A stretch of 64,000 nt of DNA. Source: Pseudomonas sp. Ga0074129. Its GTDB lineage: Bacteria > Pseudomonadota > Gammaproteobacteria > Pseudomonadales > Pseudomonadaceae. A program made the translations under genes and the position numbers. The stretch lies in assembly GCA_001465025.1 (NCBI GenBank), contig LNDO01000091.1, forward strand, positions 1-64,000, read 5' to 3'. This document shows positions 61,136 through 64,000 of the stretch, piece after piece (positions within the stretch are counted from its first letter, which is position 1; each line of letters opens with the position of its first letter). Under the pieces are notes generated by a model that did no database searches, was not told the origin of the DNA, and saw only the letters and a program-made list of their open reading frames with translations.

Positions 61136-61726
61136 TCACCCCGGATTGGCACTGCCCGGCGGCTTGGCTGCCGGCGCAGCTTGCTGGGCCTTGTCGCGCC
61201 AGGCCTCAATTTCCTCACTGCGCTTGCGGCTGTTGAGCAGGGCGCGGTCGATCATTTCGTTGTAATCAGCCAACCAACTGCGCGAGCCCGGCAGCATATT
61301 GGCCAAATCACGCATGCCTGCCTTCAACCCATTCATCACCTGCTGGTAGTCGCGCTCCTGCGCGCGCAGCACCTGGCTGACCTGGACGATGCTGTTGGGG
61401 TTTTCCGCCCGCTCAAACAGCCCGGTGAGCTGTGACGCTTGCTGGCTGGCCAGCAACTCCTCCTGATTATTCAGCGCACTCTGCTGCACCTTAAGCTGCT
61501 CTTCCAGCCGCTTAACCTGCTTCTCCAGTGCCTCGATACGCGGTTCATCGCCCGCACTGAACAGGTTGTGAATGTTCAGGCCGACCGAGACCAACATCAA
61601 CGTGCCCAACACCCCGGCCAAGGCCAGGATAAACAAGCGATTGCGCTGACCCGCCTTGGTCAGGAGTTGTAACCGCTCCTCTTCGCTGAGCACACCGTCA
61701 TCTGACTCTTGCGCTTGGCTTTTCAT
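61136..61726 (-). CDS. Membrane-anchored coiled-coil protein of unknown function
   Basis: A 196-residue protein: acidic cytoplasmic start, one membrane helix (about 30-52), then a coiled coil (about 60-110: RIEALEKQVKRLEEQLKVQQSALNNQEELLASQQ), helical region, and a Pro/Ala tail. No catalytic motif. The fold suggests a periplasmic scaffold or envelope-spanning linker. Converges with the VOC gene. Confidence 0.75.
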   Translation of the reverse strand: MKSQAQESDDGVLSEEERLQLLTKAGQRNRLFILALAGVLGTLMLVSVGLNIHNLFSAGDEPRIEALEKQVKRLEEQLKVQQSALNNQEELLASQQASQLTGLFERAENPNSIVQVSQVLRAQERDYQQVMNGLKAGMRDLANMLPGSRSWLADYNEMIDRALLNSRKRSEEIEAWRDKAQQAAPAAKPPGSANPG

Positions 61727-61925
61727 AGGAAGACCGTTTTATGACGCTCAAAAATTGACACATCATGTACAACGATAGCACTTTGCCAGCTTCCTGCTTG
61801 GCATCAGGCCACACCTGCATAACCGCGCAACTCCACAGGCCTTAAACACGTATCCACGATGCCCCAAAACCTGTTCTACGGTATAAGACGCTCCCGTATT
61901 ACCCGTCACCCATGAGGCCTACACC

Positions 61926-62336
61926 GTGGAAGAAGTCATCGAACAGTTGCGCGAACTCAACGAGCCGGTGCCCGTCCCGCTGGAACTCCCCGATGAAGAA
62001 ACCTTAGTGGAGATTCAGGAAGAGATCCTGATCCACCTGCCCTTTGGCCTGCGTGAATACCTGCTGCAGGTCAGCGATGTGGTCTACGGCCGCCTGGAGC
62101 CCGTCACCGCCAGCGATCCGCAATCGCACACCTACCTGCCGGAAGTTGCCGCCACCGCCTGGTCACTCGGCGTACCACGCGAGTACGTGCCGCTGTGCGA
62201 AGACCATGGCAACTACTACGTGGTCGAAGAAGACGGCACCGTGCTGCTGTGGGAAGCCGAAACCGGCGAGATCAACGAAGACGAAACCTGGGAATCGGTC
62301 TGGCACTGGGTGCGCGACGTCTGGCTGGAGAGCTGA
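61926..62336 (+). CDS. SMI1/KNR4-family small protein
   Basis: A 136-residue acidic protein: EEVIEQLRELNEPVPVPLELPDEETLVEIQEEILIHLPFGLREYLLQVSDVVYGRLEPV, then YVPLCEDHGNYYVVEEDGTVLLWEAETGEINEDETWESVWHWVRDVWLE. This is the SUKH/SMI1-KNR4 pattern, in bacteria often an immunity protein but also common as a stand-alone housekeeping protein. No toxin gene is adjacent, so immunity is not supported here. Start GTG 61926 preceded by GAGG. Confidence 0.82.
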   Translation: MEEVIEQLRELNEPVPVPLELPDEETLVEIQEEILIHLPFGLREYLLQVSDVVYGRLEPVTASDPQSHTYLPEVAATAWSLGVPREYVPLCEDHGNYYVVEEDGTVLLWEAETGEINEDETWESVWHWVRDVWLES

Positions 62337-62347
62337 GCCGTGCACCC

Positions 62348-62369
62348 GCGCCCGCGTTAACGCGGGCGC
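62348..62369. terminator. Bidirectional hairpin between converging SMI1 and GntR genes
   Basis: GCGCCCGCG-TTAA-CGCGGGCGC, a perfect 9-bp stem whose loop contains the TAA stop of the minus-strand GntR gene. No T-run on either side. Confidence 0.6.
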
Positions 62370-63010
62370 TGTTCCAAATCGAGCAGGTTGAGCAGGAAGC
62401 GGGCGAAGTACTGCAGGTCTTGCTCAATCGCCAGGCGGGCGGCTTTGGCGTCGCCGTTGGCGAAGGCGGCAAAGGCGTCTTCGTGGAAGTCGTTGAGGCG
62501 TAGTGACAGGTCCGCGCCGGTAAACAAGCGATTAAAGAAGGGCCCGATCTGCAGCCACAACGTTTCAATGCTGCGCACCAGCACAGGGTTGCCGCAAGCG
62601 CTGTAGAGGTGCAGGTGAAACTGGCTGTTGGCATCCAGGTAGGCGGTGATCTGCCGTTCTTCGATGGCCTGATCCATGCGCGCCACGCAGTCACGCAACA
62701 CGGCCAGATCATCGGCGCTCAGGCGCGGGGTGGCCAGTTCGACCGCCAGGCCTTCGAGGCCCATGCGCACCTGAAAGATGTGCTCATAGCGTTCGCGGGT
62801 CATTGGCGGCACGCGCACCGAGCGCTGCGGTTCGCCTTCCAGCGCGCCTTCGGCAACCAACCGCTGCAGCGCAGCCCGCACCGGCATTGGGCTGGTGCCC
62901 CACTCGGCGGCCAAGTCGCGGATTTTCAAACGCTCGCCGGGCTGGAAACGCCCCGCCAGCAAGCCTTCCCGAATACGTTGGTAAAGGTGTTCCTGCAGAT
63001 TGTCGGCCAT
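62357..63010 (-). CDS. GntR-family (FCD-type) regulator
   Basis: A 217-residue regulator: winged HTH about 1-70 (EHLYQRIREGLLAGRFQPGERLKIRDLAAEWGTSPMPVRAALQRLVAEGAL) and an FCD effector domain (RMGLEGLAVELATPRLSADD, NSQFHLHLYSACGNPVLVRSIETLWLQIGPFFNRLF, FHEDAFAAFANGDAKAARLAIEQDL) with metal-ligand type His. It follows the SDR gene on the same strand after 210 bp; a joint pathway is possible but not shown. Confidence 0.88.
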   Translation of the reverse strand: MADNLQEHLYQRIREGLLAGRFQPGERLKIRDLAAEWGTSPMPVRAALQRLVAEGALEGEPQRSVRVPPMTRERYEHIFQVRMGLEGLAVELATPRLSADDLAVLRDCVARMDQAIEERQITAYLDANSQFHLHLYSACGNPVLVRSIETLWLQIGPFFNRLFTGADLSLRLNDFHEDAFAAFANGDAKAARLAIEQDLQYFARFLLNLLDLEQRPR

Positions 63011-63133
63011 GGTTCAGCGGCGTCCTTGTACCGGCGGCGCGGGGAGTTGGGCGAGGGTTAGCGAGCAGTTATGCATGAAGTTCTCCGATGTTTAGAAAAT
63101 GGTCTGAGTGGCTCTGCTAGAGGCTGGCTAGGC

Positions 63134-63193
63134 GCAGGGGTGCTTGAAAAGCGGAGTTGACTGCAGTCAATGAGCATTTTCAAGTATCCCTGC
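63134..63193. repeat. 60-bp imperfect palindrome centred on TTGACTGCAGTCAA
   Basis: The outer arms GCAGGGGTGCTTGAAAA and TTTTCAAGTATCCCTGC, and the perfect core TTGACTGCAGTCAA (63157-63170), share the same centre. It fills the gap between the SDR gene and the GntR gene. No coding. Confidence 0.75.
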
Positions 63194-63220
63194 AACAACG
63201 CCTGACCGACGCAGAAGCGC

Positions 63221-63991
63221 TCAGGGGGCCTTGTTCTCGATCAGGCAGTTGCCACCATCCACAACCAGCACCTCGCCGGTGATATAGCTGGCCTCCGGCG
63301 AAGCAAGAAAGGCGACGGCGGCAGCAACTTCTTCGGGTCGCCCGGCGCGACGCATCGGCGTGTAAGCAGCCGCGTGGCGTTCTTCTTCGGTACTGGAGCC
63401 GGTGGCGATCCACCCCGGCGCCACGCTGTTAACCGTAATGCCCTGCTTGGCCACTTCCAGCGCCAAGCCCATGGACAGGCCAAGCATGCCGGCCTTAGCC
63501 GCACTGTAGGCCGCTTCGCCAGGGTTGCTGCCACGGGTGCCGGTGGTCGAGCTGATATTGACGATGCGCCCGTAGCCGCGCGCACGCATGCCCGGCAGCA
63601 CCGCGCGCGTGAGCAGAAAAGCAGTGCCGAGGTTGCGCGCAATGGAGAGGTTCCAGGTGGCCAGGTCCATGTCCGCCAGTTCGGCGAAGGGCTCCGGGCT
63701 GCCTTGCATGGCCATGCCGGCGTTGTTCACCAGAATGTCGATCTGGCCCCACTGCGCCTGCGCCCAGTCGAGCAATTCGCCGACCTGCTGCTCATCGGTG
63801 AGGTCAGCGGCGCGGCCGCGTGCTTCAATACCTTGGGCGCACAGCTCAGCGGCACGCTCTTCAACACGGGCGCTGCTGGCGGTGAGCAGCACGCGCGCAC
63901 CTTGCTGACCCAAGCGGCGGGCGATGGCCAGGCCGATACCCGACTCACTGCCTGCGCCGCTGATCAGGGCTACCTGCTGTTGGAAGACCAT
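63221..63991 (-). CDS. Short-chain dehydrogenase/reductase (FabG-like)
   Basis: A 256-residue classical SDR: cofactor motif [20 protein letters not shown] (9-28), NNAGMAM (structural NNAG), catalytic Ser in [10 protein letters not shown]-x3-K in AAYSAAKAG, and C-terminal [13 protein letters not shown]. Substrate unknown; the glycine motif has an extra SES insertion (G-A-G-S-E-S-G-I-G) also seen in other family members. ATG 63991 gives the full domain. Confidence 0.9.
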   Translation of the reverse strand: MVFQQQVALISGAGSESGIGLAIARRLGQQGARVLLTASSARVEERAAELCAQGIEARGRAADLTDEQQVGELLDWAQAQWGQIDILVNNAGMAMQGSPEPFAELADMDLATWNLSIARNLGTAFLLTRAVLPGMRARGYGRIVNISSTTGTRGSNPGEAAYSAAKAGMLGLSMGLALEVAKQGITVNSVAPGWIATGSSTEEERHAAAYTPMRRAGRPEEVAAAVAFLASPEASYITGEVLVVDGGNCLIENKAP

Positions 63992-64000
63992 TTCATAACG

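Noticed and set aside
61926-62336. SMI1/KNR4 gene as a toxin-immunity system
   Set aside because: No polymorphic toxin, secretion or repeat genes lie nearby; the neighbours are ordinary chromosomal genes.
1-64000. CRISPR array, tRNA or rRNA genes
   Set aside because: No regularly spaced direct repeats and no cloverleaf or ribosomal core sequences were found on reading through the window.

Overview
This window comes from a Pseudomonas-type gammaproteobacterial chromosome. The evidence is high GC, REP-like intergenic repeats, and gene groups typical of that genus: aatJQMP-aauSR, aphA with a polyamine-binding protein, pycA/pycB with pycR, hexR/zwf, the 8-oxoguanine deaminase type and the lhp hydroxyproline genes. 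From memory, several blocks keep the P. aeruginosa order (aspA with its LysR; pycB-pycA-pycR; hexR2-zwf2; the GGDEF/EAL gene next to uvrD). No tRNA, rRNA, CRISPR array, phage or integrase was seen.

Left part (1-8.4 kb): the edge holds the first 14 codons of an IS30-type transposase, then degraded DNA and an AraC-family regulator whose first codons seem lost to a frameshift. Next is a tight four-gene minus-strand operon (each junction a 4-bp overlap): a PepSY-type periplasmic protein, a BNR/sialidase-like protein with a fresh 33-bp tandem duplication, a small polytopic membrane protein and an LtaS/MdoB-type phosphoglycerol transferase/sulfatase. A perfect PmrA-type box (CTTAAG-N5-CTTAAG) lies 62 bp upstream. 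This is my best candidate for an undescribed envelope-modification system. Divergent from it are acetylpolyamine amidohydrolase and a polyamine-binding protein.

8.4-32.5 kb is a nitrogen and C4-metabolism region. It holds the acidic amino acid ABC transporter aatJQMP with a sigma54 promoter and an AauR-type UAS, its two-component system aauSR, a MITE, a LysR regulator, aspartase, paiB-like and GNAT genes, an alanine/glycine:Na+ symporter with a divergent XRE regulator, asparaginase I, 8-oxoguanine deaminase and glutaminase. An SbtA/SbtB bicarbonate transporter/PII-like pair then sits beside the two-subunit pyruvate carboxylase (pycA, pycB) and divergent pycR, suggesting a bicarbonate supply-and-use module.

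32.5-47.6 kb is a hydroxyproline catabolic island between pycR and hexR. It has a GntR regulator, 4-hydroxyproline 2-epimerase, a three-subunit D-hydroxyproline dehydrogenase, a PAS-AraC regulator, an ABC transporter, a fused aconitase-X (cis-3-hydroxyproline dehydratase type), a proline-racemase-like enzyme with a Ser/Thr catalytic pair, the DapA-type deaminase, 2-oxoglutarate semialdehyde dehydrogenase and a pyrroline-2-carboxylate reductase type enzyme. Together these should convert 3- and 4-hydroxyproline to 2-oxoglutarate and proline. Near-identical GTATAC palindromes precede the two transport/catabolic transcription units.

47.6-64 kb is ordinary chromosome: hexR and zwf with a HexR operator between them, an unknown helical protein, an AmpG-like MFS permease, a 960-residue PAS-GGDEF-EAL protein, uvrD, an orphan TRAP solute receptor, a Tim44-like protein, a VOC protein, a coiled-coil membrane protein, an SMI1/KNR4 protein, a GntR/FCD regulator and an SDR oxidoreductase. 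Functions rest on recognised motifs and remembered families; no database search was possible.
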